Position numbers and translations under genes: made by a program. The notes beneath the pieces were generated by a model, which had not been told where the DNA came from, did not search any database, and saw only the letters and a list, made by a program, of their open reading frames with translations. A stretch of 64,000 nt of DNA. Source: Aquincola tertiaricarbonis (GTDB taxonomy: Bacteria; Pseudomonadota; Gammaproteobacteria; Burkholderiales; Burkholderiaceae_C). The stretch lies in assembly GCF_000969605.1 (NCBI RefSeq), contig NZ_JZUE01000025.1, forward strand, positions 1 through 64,000, read 5' to 3'. Below, in pieces: positions 17,043 through 25,475 of this stretch (its first letter is position 1; the number at the start of each line of letters is the position of its first letter).

Positions 17043-17807
17043 TCATATCTTCAAGGTCAACTTGACCTTGTCCCAATCCTTCGACAGGGTTGGATTCAGG
17101 TCGTCAAAGATCTTCGACGACAGTGTAATGCCTGCGTTCGCCTTGGCCGCCTCGTACATCGTTAGAGCGTCCAGAGCGTGTGCGTTGAACTGCGCGACCG
17201 AGGGCTTGGTCTGAAACAGTCGAAATACGTCGTCGAACGTCCTCTCGAACCGAATTCGGAGCCACTCTAGACGGAACAACCTGGACAGAATCTGCTCGCT
17301 GAATATCGCTTGCGAAGCAGCGACGATCCAGCCAAGGTCCGTTCGACGGTTGTGAAGAAGCACAAGCCATATCAGCGTGTAGACGGCTACCTTGGCACGC
17401 TCGCAGCGAGCCATGCGAAGCGCGATCTCTTGGCTGAAAAAACTGTTCTCTAGCACCTGCGCGGCCATCCGCTTGATCGGGTCCTTGAAGTTGTTGTTGT
17501 AGTACCCGTCGGTCTGCTGATGGATTAAGTTGACATTGCAGGCGCTGCTGAAGAAGTCTTGGCGGCGCTTGTCCTCTGCCCTCGGCATCAGGTACAGGCG
17601 GAGCACCATGCCGAGCACGAACATTGCGACGACTGAAATGCCGAACAGAAGCAGCACAACGTCGTACGCATCGGGGTGAGTCTTCTGCTCCACCAGGAGC
17701 GTGCAGAACGATAGCAGCGCGCTCAGGTAGAACAGCAAGTCACTCACCTTTTCCGCCTTCTGTACGGCGTCAAAGTAGTTCGTGCGAATTGGGTCGGAGC
17801 GAGACAT
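17043..17807 (-). CDS. S-4TM-family CBASS effector (predicted pore former)
   Basis: From the ATG at 17807 the protein has 254 residues. Two N-terminal transmembrane helices (about residues 24-40, LLFYLSALLSFCTLLV, and 49-72, VVLLLFGISVVAMFVLGMVL) are followed by a soluble segment with DGYYNNNF near residues 101-107. Two more hydrophobic segments (VAVYTLIWLVLL; LGWIVAASQAIF) precede a helical C-terminus. This is the layout of the SMODS-associated 4TM effector family, which is thought to permeabilise the inner membrane when a cyclic nucleotide is made. It begins 4 bases after the CD-NTase stop, so they form one operon. The extended upstream frame overlaps the CD-NTase and is not used. Confidence 0.85.
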   Translation of the reverse strand: MSRSDPIRTNYFDAVQKAEKVSDLLFYLSALLSFCTLLVEQKTHPDAYDVVLLLFGISVVAMFVLGMVLRLYLMPRAEDKRRQDFFSSACNVNLIHQQTDGYYNNNFKDPIKRMAAQVLENSFFSQEIALRMARCERAKVAVYTLIWLVLLHNRRTDLGWIVAASQAIFSEQILSRLFRLEWLRIRFERTFDDVFRLFQTKPSVAQFNAHALDALTMYEAAKANAGITLSSKIFDDLNPTLSKDWDKVKLTLKI

Positions 17808-17811
17808 GCGG

Positions 17812-18675
17812 TTAGCCGTACGCAGGAAACATGTCGCCAAACATCTGCTTCCAGATTTCAATGGCGCCCTTGTGGTCGTCGTTCTTGTCGTAGGTCTTGT
17901 GCCACGCCGATCGACTCCTGTCGATAGCCGTGTCGAACCTATTGAGTACCTCTTCGCGATCCGACCACGACAAGTAACTGTCGACAAATCCAAGTTCGTG
18001 CCACAAGTTGCCGGCAAGCAATGGCCGAGCCTTGTCAAAGAACTGAAAGACGCTCCAGGGTGTATCGTCTAAGTTGGAGTCGAAGACCTTGAGAGCGAGC
18101 ACCTCGATGTGGTAGCTCTGCAGGTATTCGCTGTGAATCCTATTCCAGTGCTTGATCATCTTGATGATCCGCCTGAAGTTGTACCCGCAGTCAGAAGATC
18201 TCTTTTCTATGTCCGCGGCGTGGGTCTTCGGTCGAGAGGCGATCCAAGTGTCCGTGTTGGAGTCGGGCACGTTGTAGTACGAGACGCTGCCATCGTCGTT
18301 CACGACGCGGCTTACGGGAACGATATCGACGTTTGGCCAAGTCTTGTAGTAAAGAGTCACCGCCTGCCCATTCTTTCGTGCACCCGTTCTCCACTCGGCC
18401 AGCGCATCTCGTACCGATTGCAAGACCTGCGTCGGCGTCTTCCCGTCGATGTGCTTGCCGTGATGCAGTGCGACTATCACGTCCAGATCGGCGTGATTTT
18501 TGAGGGCGGTGTACTTCGGAATCGAACCCGAGCCGAATGCCTCGACGATCGAAAAGGTCTTGCCCAGAGTGTTGATGATGTCGTCGCGACGCTTGTTCGC
18601 GATCTCTCGATGATCGCCCCCGAGGTTTATGTTCTCGTAGAACGCGTCGAACGATCCCTCGACGGTGTACGCCAT
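17812..18675 (-). CDS. CBASS CD-NTase (SMODS-type nucleotidyltransferase)
   Basis: From the ATG at 18675 the protein has 287 residues, with ribosome site AAGGGGG 7 bases upstream. The polymerase-beta-type active site is complete: FGSGSIPKYTAL (GS motif, 46-57), HADLDVIVAL (metal ligands D63 and D65) and NVDIVPV (third acidic residue D117). The C-terminal half is the helical OAS-type core. It would make a cyclic oligonucleotide on phage infection that activates the adjacent S-4TM protein. There is no Cap2/Cap3 or HORMA/TRIP13 gene nearby, so it is a minimal type I CBASS. The clade and product cannot be told by eye. The module is AT-richer than its flanks, consistent with transfer. Confidence 0.92.
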   Translation of the reverse strand: MAYTVEGSFDAFYENINLGGDHREIANKRRDDIINTLGKTFSIVEAFGSGSIPKYTALKNHADLDVIVALHHGKHIDGKTPTQVLQSVRDALAEWRTGARKNGQAVTLYYKTWPNVDIVPVSRVVNDDGSVSYYNVPDSNTDTWIASRPKTHAADIEKRSSDCGYNFRRIIKMIKHWNRIHSEYLQSYHIEVLALKVFDSNLDDTPWSVFQFFDKARPLLAGNLWHELGFVDSYLSWSDREEVLNRFDTAIDRSRSAWHKTYDKNDDHKGAIEIWKQMFGDMFPAYG

Positions 18676-19256
18676 GTTGTGCCCCCTTGGTAAAACTGTA
18701 ACAGGGATGGCTGCTCCTTTGTACGGCACCGTGATTTGATGCCCACGCGCTGCAAGTTCACCGGTGCGCCCTACTCGACTTGCATGGACTCAAATGAGCG
18801 GCGGCAGGGAGACCCATGACGGGAACTTCGGTAGCACGCGACTTCGGCCCCTTTCGGCGCAGACAACTTGCCTGCGACGTGCCATGTTCAGCGGTGCACC
18901 GGCTTACCGGAAAGCTGCCGTTTAGGGAAGTCAGTTCCTGGCCGAAAGCGCGCCATCAATGTCCGCTTTGCGGACACCTTCCCGAGGGCGAGGCGGCGCT
19001 GACGGTCGTGGCAATCCTGGCAACCGACTGTCGGCGCACGATGGCTTAACGTTGCCTGCATTAAAAGTAGGCATTCAAGGTGCCTGAAGCCTTGCCCTCT
19101 CCCTCGGCGACCGACAGCCGTGACCGCAAAGCAGTCGGTAGACGCAGCGTTTTGAACCACAGCGGCTCAAGGTGAGCAGGCAATAGCTTATTCCGCAGCC
19201 TCATCACGTGGCGCCCAGGACCTTAACGTCTGGACGCAGCACAAGACGAAGGTAGT
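18676..19256. other. Intergenic stretch with repeat copy C
   Basis: No gene seen. The CBASS promoter presumably lies just upstream of 18675. Repeat copy C occupies about 18940-19165, between the CBASS module and the end of the catabolic operon. Confidence 0.6.
18940..19165. repeat. Dispersed hairpin-ended repeat, copy C
   Basis: Left hairpin GTCCGCTTTGCGGAC at 18961-18975, with the interior CCGAGGGCGAGGCGGCGCTGA and GGCAATCCTGGCA shared with other copies. The right hairpin has decayed (GACCGCAAAGCAGTC, 19122-19136). Confidence 0.8.
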
Positions 19257-20045
19257 TCAGCGGCCAATAAACTGCGGCTTGCGCTTCTCGGCGAAGGCTT
19301 CCACGCCTTCGGCATGGTCGCGCGTGAGGTTGGTCAGGCACTCGTACGCGGTGCCGGCGTCCATGTGGCCGTGGGCCAGCTGGCGCAGCGGGATGCTGTA
19401 GCCGGCCTTGGTCCAGCGGATGGCCTTGGCCGCGCCGGTGCGCAGCTTGGCGACGATGGACTCCACCTTGGTGTCCAGCTCGGCGGTGGGCACCACGTGG
19501 CCGACGGCGCCGAGCTGCTTCGCTTCTTCCGCGCACAGCAGGTCGCCGGTGAGCAGCAGCTCGCGCGCCTTGCCGAAGCCGATCACCGCCGGCCACAGGA
19601 AGCCGCCGCCGTCGGCTGCGTTCAGGCCCACGCGCACATGCGGATCGCCGATGCGCGCCTTGTCGTCCATCACCGTGATGTCGCACAGCAGCGCCAGCGT
19701 GGCGCCCAGGCCCACGGCGTCGCCGTTGATGCGGCCGATGATCGGGATTTCGCAGTCGAGCATCGAGTACACGATGCGCTTGGCTTCCCAGGTGACGACC
19801 TCGAACTGCTCGGGGTCGCGGATCGCGTCGCGCATCCACTCGATGTCGCCGCCGGCGCAGAACGCGCGGCCGGCGCCGGTGAGCACGATGGCCCGCAGGT
19901 CGCGCCGCTCGGCCAGGTCGATGAACACCCGCGACAGCGCGGTGTGCAGCGCGCCGCCCACGCTGTTCATCGCATGCGGGCGGTTGATGGTCAGGCGCGC
20001 GATGCCGTCTTCGTACGTGACGATCAGGGGAGTGTCTGCAGTCAT
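19257..20045 (-). CDS. Enoyl-CoA hydratase/isomerase (crotonase family)
   Basis: The 262-residue protein has crotonase hallmarks: AIVLTGAGRAFCAGGDIEWM (oxyanion-hole segment) and GDAVGLGATLALLCDITVM with downstream GLNAADGGGFLWP. It would hydrate an unsaturated acyl-CoA in beta-oxidation or act as an isomerase or ring-opening variant. The frame is open far upstream, but GAGGTAA sits just before the ATG at 20045 and the family N-terminus begins there. It is the last gene of a 16-gene operon, 5 bases after the NIPSNAP gene. Confidence 0.9.
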   Translation of the reverse strand: MTADTPLIVTYEDGIARLTINRPHAMNSVGGALHTALSRVFIDLAERRDLRAIVLTGAGRAFCAGGDIEWMRDAIRDPEQFEVVTWEAKRIVYSMLDCEIPIIGRINGDAVGLGATLALLCDITVMDDKARIGDPHVRVGLNAADGGGFLWPAVIGFGKARELLLTGDLLCAEEAKQLGAVGHVVPTAELDTKVESIVAKLRTGAAKAIRWTKAGYSIPLRQLAHGHMDAGTAYECLTNLTRDHAEGVEAFAEKRKPQFIGR

Positions 20046-20050
20046 GTCGG

Positions 20051-20365
20051 TTACCTCAGTGGAGAAAAAGCGGTCGGGCGCAGCAATCGGGTTTCCATGC
20101 GCACGATCCAGGGCAGCACCTTGTCGGCGTAGGTGATCCAGCGCGGGTCGGCCCACATCGCGGCGCGGCGGCGCTCGCGGTCCGCCAGGTCGGCATAGGC
20201 CCACCAGTGCACGGCGGTGTTCAGCTCGCCGGTCTCGGTGGTGAAGTAGCCCACCAGGCCGCCCAGGTGCTGGTTCATCAGCGCCAGGCCTTCGGCCTCG
20301 AACAGCTTCAGGAAGCGCTGGAAGTTGGCCGGCTGGAAGGTGTAGTTGCGTTCTTCGTAGATCAT
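20051..20365 (-). CDS. NIPSNAP-family protein
   Basis: The 104-residue protein has the ferredoxin-like alpha/beta barrel pattern of NIPSNAP: an early beta strand (MIYEERNYTF), a central LGGLVGYFTTETGELNTAVH and the conserved W-WA/Y segment (WWAYADLADRERRRAAM), ending in a W-I strand pair. Bacterial members occur in catabolic clusters, where their role is poorly defined. It lies between the SDR and the hydratase gene with gaps of 9 and 5 bases. Confidence 0.85.
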   Translation of the reverse strand: MIYEERNYTFQPANFQRFLKLFEAEGLALMNQHLGGLVGYFTTETGELNTAVHWWAYADLADRERRRAAMWADPRWITYADKVLPWIVRMETRLLRPTAFSPLR

Positions 20366-20374
20366 GGTGGTCAG

Positions 20375-21175
20375 TCAGTCCAGCGGGCCTTCGTAGGCGT
20401 CGCTGGCGGCGCCCCAGGCCATGTAGCCGCCGTCCACCGGCAGCGTCACGCCGGTGATGAAGGCCGATGCGTCGGAGGCCAGGAAGGCCATCGCATCGGC
20501 GATGTGCTGGGCGGTGCCCAGCCGGCCGGCGGGCGTGCGGCGGCGGATGCGGCCGGCGTCGAGCTTGCCTTCGTCGATCAGCCGCTGCGCGAACGGCGTG
20601 AGCATGTAGCCCGGCGCGATGGCATTCACGCGCACGCCCTGCGCGGCCCATTCGCAGCCCATGGTGCGGGTCATCATGCCGATGCCGGCCTTGGCCGCGC
20701 TGTAGGCATTGCGGCGCGCCAGGCCCAGCACGCCGGCCACCGAGCTGAGGTTGATCACCGAGCCGCTGCACTGGCGCAGCATGGCCGGCGCCACGGCCTT
20801 GGTGACCATGTAGGTGCCGGTCAGGTGCACGTCCACCAGGCGCCGGAAGTCGGCCACCTGCTGCTCGACCGTGGGCTTGAAGCTGTCGGCGATGCCGGCG
20901 CTGTTGATCAGCACGTCGATGCGGCCGTGGCGGGCCAGCACCGCATCGGCCATGCGCTGCACATCGGCCTCGCTGGCCACGTCGCCCTGCAGCGCCAGGT
21001 AGCCGCCGCCTTCGCCCAGCAGCGCCGCGGCACGCTCGGCGGCGCCGGCATCCAGGTCGGCCACCGCCACCCGCATGCCCTGCCGCGCCAGCGTCTGCGC
21101 GGCCGCCAGGCCCAGGCCGCTGGCACCGCCGGTGATCAGGGCCACACGCCCCTGCAGTTCAGGATAGGCCGCCAT
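20375..21175 (-). CDS. Short-chain dehydrogenase/reductase
   Basis: The 266-residue classical SDR has a Rossmann glycine motif (TGGASGLG, about 15-22), NSAG, a catalytic serine in VINLSSVAGV and YSAAK (YxxxK), and a C-terminal TGVTLPVDGGY. D in VAVADLD after beta-2 favours NAD. Likely oxidises a hydroxyacyl-CoA or alcohol intermediate of the operon's pathway. It sits 4 bases after the Bug receptor gene. Confidence 0.9.
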   Translation of the reverse strand: MAAYPELQGRVALITGGASGLGLAAAQTLARQGMRVAVADLDAGAAERAAALLGEGGGYLALQGDVASEADVQRMADAVLARHGRIDVLINSAGIADSFKPTVEQQVADFRRLVDVHLTGTYMVTKAVAPAMLRQCSGSVINLSSVAGVLGLARRNAYSAAKAGIGMMTRTMGCEWAAQGVRVNAIAPGYMLTPFAQRLIDEGKLDAGRIRRRTPAGRLGTAQHIADAMAFLASDASAFITGVTLPVDGGYMAWGAASDAYEGPLD

Positions 21176-21179
21176 CGGC

Positions 21180-22160
21180 TCAGCCTTCGAGCTGGATGCC
21201 GGCGGCGCGGATCACCCCGCCCCACTGCGCAGCCTGCTGCGCCACATGCCGCGCGAAGGCCTCCGGCGTGGTGGGCGACGGCTCCACCCCCATGTCGGCC
21301 AGCTTCTGCTTCACCTCGTCGGTGGCCAGCGCGCGGTTCAGCTCGGTATTCAGCCGCTGAACGATGGCCGGCGGCAGGCCGGCCGGTGCGGCCAGGCCCT
21401 GCCAGGCATAGGCCTCGAAGTTGGGCACGCCGGCCTCGGCGAAGGTGGGCACGTCGGGCAGCACCGCGCTGCGGCGCGCCATCGACACCGCAATGGGCCG
21501 CAGCTTGCCCGCGCGGATGTACGGCAGGCTGGCCGCGGTGTTGACGAGGTACAGCTCCACCTGGCCGCCCATCAGGTCCTGCAGGGCCGGCGCATCGCCG
21601 CGGTAGGGCACGTGCAGCAGCTTGATGCCGGCGGTGCGCTGCAGCAGCTCCATGCCCAGGTGGTTGGGCCCGCCCGCACCGGGCGTGGCGTACTTCAGCT
21701 CGCCCGACCGGGCACGTGCCAGCGCCAGCAGCTCGCCCAGGTTGCGGGCCGCCACGTCGGGGTGCACCACCAGCACGAACGGGAACACGGTTGTGCCGCC
21801 GATCCAGCTGAAGTCCTTCTCCGGCTTGTAGGGCACCTTGGCATACAGGCTGGGCGCCAGCGCCACGGTGGACACGTCGACGGTGCCGATGGTGTAGCCG
21901 TCGGCCGCGGCGCGGGCGATGGTGTCGCCGCCGATCATGGTGCCGGCGCCGGGCTTGTTCTCCACCACCACCGCCTGCCCCAGCGCCTTGCCCATGGCCT
22001 GGCCGAGCAGGCGTGCCACCACGTCGGTGCCGCCGCCGGCCGGAAACGGCACGATCCAGCGCACCGGCGCGTTCGGATAGGCGGCCTGCGCCTGCGCGCG
22101 CCAGGGCATGGCGGCCAGGGACAGCGCGCCCAGGGTCAGCTTGCGTCGGGTCGATTGCAT
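21180..22160 (-). CDS. Bug/TctC-family periplasmic receptor in the catabolic operon
   Basis: From the ATG at 22160 the protein has 326 residues, with a signal peptide carrying a twin-arginine-like start (STRRKLTLGALSLAAMP). Bug hallmarks: YPNAPVRWIVPFPAGGGTDV, VVVENKPGAGTMIGGD and VPYRGDAPALQDLMGGQVEL. It probably binds a carboxylate related to the operon's substrate. No TctA/TctB subunits are encoded nearby, so it must use permease components elsewhere or act as a sensor receptor. The 81-base upstream extension of the frame overlaps the preceding gene and is not favoured. Confidence 0.9.
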   Translation of the reverse strand: MQSTRRKLTLGALSLAAMPWRAQAQAAYPNAPVRWIVPFPAGGGTDVVARLLGQAMGKALGQAVVVENKPGAGTMIGGDTIARAAADGYTIGTVDVSTVALAPSLYAKVPYKPEKDFSWIGGTTVFPFVLVVHPDVAARNLGELLALARARSGELKYATPGAGGPNHLGMELLQRTAGIKLLHVPYRGDAPALQDLMGGQVELYLVNTAASLPYIRAGKLRPIAVSMARRSAVLPDVPTFAEAGVPNFEAYAWQGLAAPAGLPPAIVQRLNTELNRALATDEVKQKLADMGVEPSPTTPEAFARHVAQQAAQWGGVIRAAGIQLEG

Positions 22161-22185
22161 GGTGGTGGTTTCCTTCGATGGGATG

Positions 22186-23271
22186 TCAGGCGGCGCACAG
22201 GCTGCGCCGCACGTCGATGCGGCGCAGCTGGTGCTCGGCATCGCCGAACAGCGTGGCGTCGAGCTGCAGTCGCTTGTAGAGGTGGCCCAGCCGGTATTCC
22301 TCGGTCATGCCGATGCCGCCCGAGACCTGGATCAGCTGGCCCATCGCGCGCAGCGCACGCCGGCCGACGAAGCTCTTGGCCACGGGCAGCGTGGGCGCGG
22401 GTGCATCGGGCTGCTGCGCCAGCTCGGCCGCCAGTCGGCCGGCCAGGGCGATCAGCTGCTGCAGGTCGCAGAACACCTCGGCCATGCGGTGCTGCAGCGC
22501 CTGCTGGCCCGACAGCGGCCGGCCGAACTGGGTGCGCTGCTTCAAGTACGCCAGCGTGAGGTCGAAGGCGGCCTCCAGCACACCGACCGCATCGGCCACG
22601 AGGCCGGCCGCGGCCAGGTCGAGCGCCTGCTGCGCTGCCGGGGCGCGCAGTGGCTCGGCATGCAGTGACTCGGCGCTCAGTGCCTCGGCATGCACGCCCT
22701 CGAACTGCAGCCGCAGCGTGTGGCGCCCGTCGAGCAGGCGCACCGGCTGCGCCTGCACGCCCGGGCTGTTCAAGGCCACACACAGCAGGCTGCCGGCACA
22801 GCCCTGCGCCGCATCGGCCAGCGGCAGCAGCACATGGGTCGCGTGCAGGCCGCCCATCACCACCGCGGCGCTACCGTGCAGCCGGCCGTCGGCCCAGCGT
22901 GCACCGCCCGGCGCCGCAGGCAGCTCGGCCAGCGCCAGCCGCGTGCGGCCCCCGGCCAGCTCCGCCGCATCCTGCGGACGGTGGCGCGTCCACCAGGGCG
23001 CCAGCATCAGGTGCAGGTGCAGCGGCTCGGGCCGCGCATCGCGCCCGGCAGCACGCAGCAGCGCAAAACACTGCGCCGCACTGGCGCCGAAGCCCTCCTG
23101 CGCTTCGGGCAGCGGCAGCGCCAGCCAGCCCATGTCGGCCATCTGCGCCCAGGCGCCTGCGGCCTCGACATGGCCTTCGCGAAAGCGCGCCAGGCGGTCT
23201 TCCAGCGGCTGGTGCGCGGCAAACCAGCGGTGGGCGTTGTCCAGCAGCAGGGCGAGCGATTCGGTGTCCAT
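22186..23271 (-). CDS. Acyl-CoA dehydrogenase family protein (second subunit)
   Basis: The 361-residue protein retains the ACAD C-terminal helical domain (YLKQRTQFGRPLSGQQALQH; QVSGGIGMTEEYRLGHLYKR) with a shorter, divergent N-terminal and middle domain rich in alanine. It pairs with the ACAD gene just upstream (1-base gap). Such pairs often form heteromeric dehydrogenases acting on bulky acyl-CoA such as sterol or terpenoid side chains. Heteromer formation is inferred from the pairing. Confidence 0.85.
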   Translation of the reverse strand: MDTESLALLLDNAHRWFAAHQPLEDRLARFREGHVEAAGAWAQMADMGWLALPLPEAQEGFGASAAQCFALLRAAGRDARPEPLHLHLMLAPWWTRHRPQDAAELAGGRTRLALAELPAAPGGARWADGRLHGSAAVVMGGLHATHVLLPLADAAQGCAGSLLCVALNSPGVQAQPVRLLDGRHTLRLQFEGVHAEALSAESLHAEPLRAPAAQQALDLAAAGLVADAVGVLEAAFDLTLAYLKQRTQFGRPLSGQQALQHRMAEVFCDLQQLIALAGRLAAELAQQPDAPAPTLPVAKSFVGRRALRAMGQLIQVSGGIGMTEEYRLGHLYKRLQLDATLFGDAEHQLRRIDVRRSLCAA

Positions 23272-23272
23272 G

Positions 23273-24454
23273 TCACATTCCCAGCAAGGACTTGGCGATG
23301 ATGGTCTTCTGGATCTCGTTGGAGCCGGCGTAGATGGTCACCACGCGCCGGAACAGGTGCCGCTCGATCCAGCCGGTGGCCGCCTCGTCCACCGGGCCGC
23401 TTGCATAGACAGGTTGCAGCGCCATGCCGGCCGGCCCCAGCAGCGTGAGCGCGGTTTCGGTCACGCGCTGCTGCAGCTCCGATCCGCGGATCTTCAGCGT
23501 CGAGGCCGCCGGGCCCGGCTCATGCCCGGCCATCTGCTCGGCCACCACGCCCAGCACCGCCGATTCGAGCGCGACGAAGTCGGCCGCCAGCGAGGCCAGC
23601 CGGCGGTGCACCACCGGGTCGTCGATCAGCGGGCGGCCCTGCGCATCGTGCAGCGTGCGGGCCAGGCGGTCGAGCTCGACGATGTCGCGCTTGCTGCGGG
23701 CGGCCTGCGCGTTGTTGACGCGCTCACGCGCGAGCAGGTCCTTCGCATAACCCCAGCCCTTGCCACGCTCGCCCACCAGCTGGCCGGCCGGGATCTTCAC
23801 GTCGTCGATGAACAGCGCATTGACGCTGTGGCCTTCGTCGATGGTGAGGATGGGCTGCACCGTCAGGCCGGGCGTTTGCATGTCCACCACGAACATCGAC
23901 AACCCGGCCTGCGGCTTGGCATCGGGCTCGGTGCGCGCCAGCAGGAACATCTGGTCGGCCATGTGCCCGCCCGACAGCCAAGTCTTCTGGCCGTTGACGA
24001 TCCAGTGGCCGCCCTGTGGCCGCGCGGTGGTCTTCAGCGATGCCAGGTCGGAGCCGGCATTGGGCTCGGAGAAGCCCTGGCACCAGAACTCATCGCCGCT
24101 GAGGATGGGCGGCAGGTAACGCGCCTTCTGCGCCGGGCTGCCTTCGGCGATCAACATCGGGCCGGCCAGGAACAGGCCCAGCACGTCGCCCAGCGGCGCA
24201 TCGGCAAAGGCCGTCTCTTCTTCGAAGATGTAGCGCCGCGCTTCGTCCCAGCCCGGGCCGCCGGCCGCCGCCGGCCAGTGCGGCGCGCCCCAGCCGCGGC
24301 GGTCCAGCGTGGCCTGCCAGCGGGCCACCGTGGCGCGCTCCAGGTGCAGGCCGGCGCGGGTGGCCTGCACCATTTCGGCGTCCAGGTGCTCGGCCAGGAA
24401 GTCTCGTACTTCAGCGCGGAAGCGGCGCAGCTCGGGGGTGTCGAACAAGCCCAT
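23273..24454 (-). CDS. Acyl-CoA dehydrogenase (first subunit)
   Basis: From the ATG at 24454 the protein has 393 residues and is full length for the family. It has the FAD-site loop FWCQGFSEPNAGSDLASLKT, the beta-domain NGQKTWLSGGHMADQ, and the C-terminal YAGSNEIQKTIIAKSLLGM typical of ACADs acting on bulky or branched acyl-CoA. A large apparent upstream extension of the frame is antisense noise over the neighbouring gene. It lies 26 bases after the quinone oxidoreductase gene. Confidence 0.92.
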   Translation of the reverse strand: MGLFDTPELRRFRAEVRDFLAEHLDAEMVQATRAGLHLERATVARWQATLDRRGWGAPHWPAAAGGPGWDEARRYIFEEETAFADAPLGDVLGLFLAGPMLIAEGSPAQKARYLPPILSGDEFWCQGFSEPNAGSDLASLKTTARPQGGHWIVNGQKTWLSGGHMADQMFLLARTEPDAKPQAGLSMFVVDMQTPGLTVQPILTIDEGHSVNALFIDDVKIPAGQLVGERGKGWGYAKDLLARERVNNAQAARSKRDIVELDRLARTLHDAQGRPLIDDPVVHRRLASLAADFVALESAVLGVVAEQMAGHEPGPAASTLKIRGSELQQRVTETALTLLGPAGMALQPVYASGPVDEAATGWIERHLFRRVVTIYAGSNEIQKTIIAKSLLGM

Positions 24455-24480
24455 GGTGGCGTCGGATGCGGATGAAAGGG

Positions 24481-25467
24481 TCAAGGGATGAGCACCAGCG
24501 AGCCGGTGGTGCTGCGCGCCCGCAGCGCCTCGTGTGCGGCGCGTGCCTCGCTCAGCGGGTAACGGCCGCCGACATGCACGGCCAAAGCGCCGCTGGCCAC
24601 CAGGCCGAACAGCTCGTCGGCCGCTGCGGCCAGGTGCGGATGGGTGGCGATGTACGCGAACACACCCGGCACCGACACGGTGAGCGAACGCGCCGGGCCC
24701 AGATCGGCCAGCGCCACCTGCGGCAGCCCTTCGGCCACCTGGCCCAGGTTGACGATGTGGCCGAACGGCTTCATCACCGTCAGCGACTGCTGGAACACCG
24801 CGCCGCCCAGGCCCTCGAACACCACGTCCACGCCGGCACCGCCGGTCAGCCGCCGCACGCCGTCGGTGAAGGGCTCGTCGTTGTAGAGGATGACCTCGTC
24901 GCAGCCGCGCTGGCGTGCCAGCGCGGCCTTGGCCGGCGAGCCAACGGTGCCGATCACCCGCGCGCCGAGCCGGTGCGCCCACTGGCACAGCAGCGAGCCC
25001 AGGCCGCCCGCGGCGGCATGCACCAGCACCGTCTGCCCGGCCGCCACCGGCGCCACCTTGGTCAGCAGCATGTGCGCAGTCAAGCCCTGCAGCGTGACGG
25101 CGGCGGCCTGCTCGAAGCTCACCTGCGCCGGCAGCCGCAGCAGCGAAGCCGCCGGCAGGTTGCGCAGCGTGGCATAACTGCCGATGGGCCGCGCGGCATA
25201 ACTCACGCGGTCGCCGGGCGCCCAGCCGTGCACGCCCTCGCCCACCGCCACCAGCTCGCCGGCACCTTCCACGCCCAGCGCACCCGGCAGCGCCGGCAGC
25301 GGGAACACACCGCGGCGGTGGTAGGTGTCCAGGTAGTTGACGCCCACAGCCTGCTGGCGGATCTGTACCTCGCCGGCGGCGGGCGGAGGCACGTCCACGG
25401 GCTCGTAGCGCATCTGCTCGGGGCCGCCGTAGGCATGGATGCGCACGGCATGGACGGAAGTCGTCAT
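24481..25467 (-). CDS. Zinc-independent MDR-type NAD(P)H:quinone oxidoreductase
   Basis: From the ATG at 25467 the protein has 328 residues. It has the QOR pattern: VGVNYLDTYHRRG, TLQGLTAHMLL, and the nucleotide-binding VLVHAAAGGLGSLLCQWA. It lacks the zinc-ligand cysteines of alcohol dehydrogenases. In the operon it could reduce an enone or quinoid intermediate, or serve as an enoyl reductase. It sits 8 bases after the acyl-CoA ligase stop. Confidence 0.9.
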   Translation of the reverse strand: MTTSVHAVRIHAYGGPEQMRYEPVDVPPPAAGEVQIRQQAVGVNYLDTYHRRGVFPLPALPGALGVEGAGELVAVGEGVHGWAPGDRVSYAARPIGSYATLRNLPAASLLRLPAQVSFEQAAAVTLQGLTAHMLLTKVAPVAAGQTVLVHAAAGGLGSLLCQWAHRLGARVIGTVGSPAKAALARQRGCDEVILYNDEPFTDGVRRLTGGAGVDVVFEGLGGAVFQQSLTVMKPFGHIVNLGQVAEGLPQVALADLGPARSLTVSVPGVFAYIATHPHLAAAADELFGLVASGALAVHVGGRYPLSEARAAHEALRARSTTGSLVLIP

Positions 25468-25475
25468 GGTGTCCT

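Noticed and set aside
17043-18038. Longer N-terminal version of the S-4TM effector
   Set aside because: The extra 77 codons overlap the CD-NTase gene and are arginine/threonine-rich; the ATG at 17807 starts the family-like sequence.
22307-24475. A 722-codon plus-strand frame
   Set aside because: Antisense to the two acyl-CoA dehydrogenase genes, which have complete family motifs.
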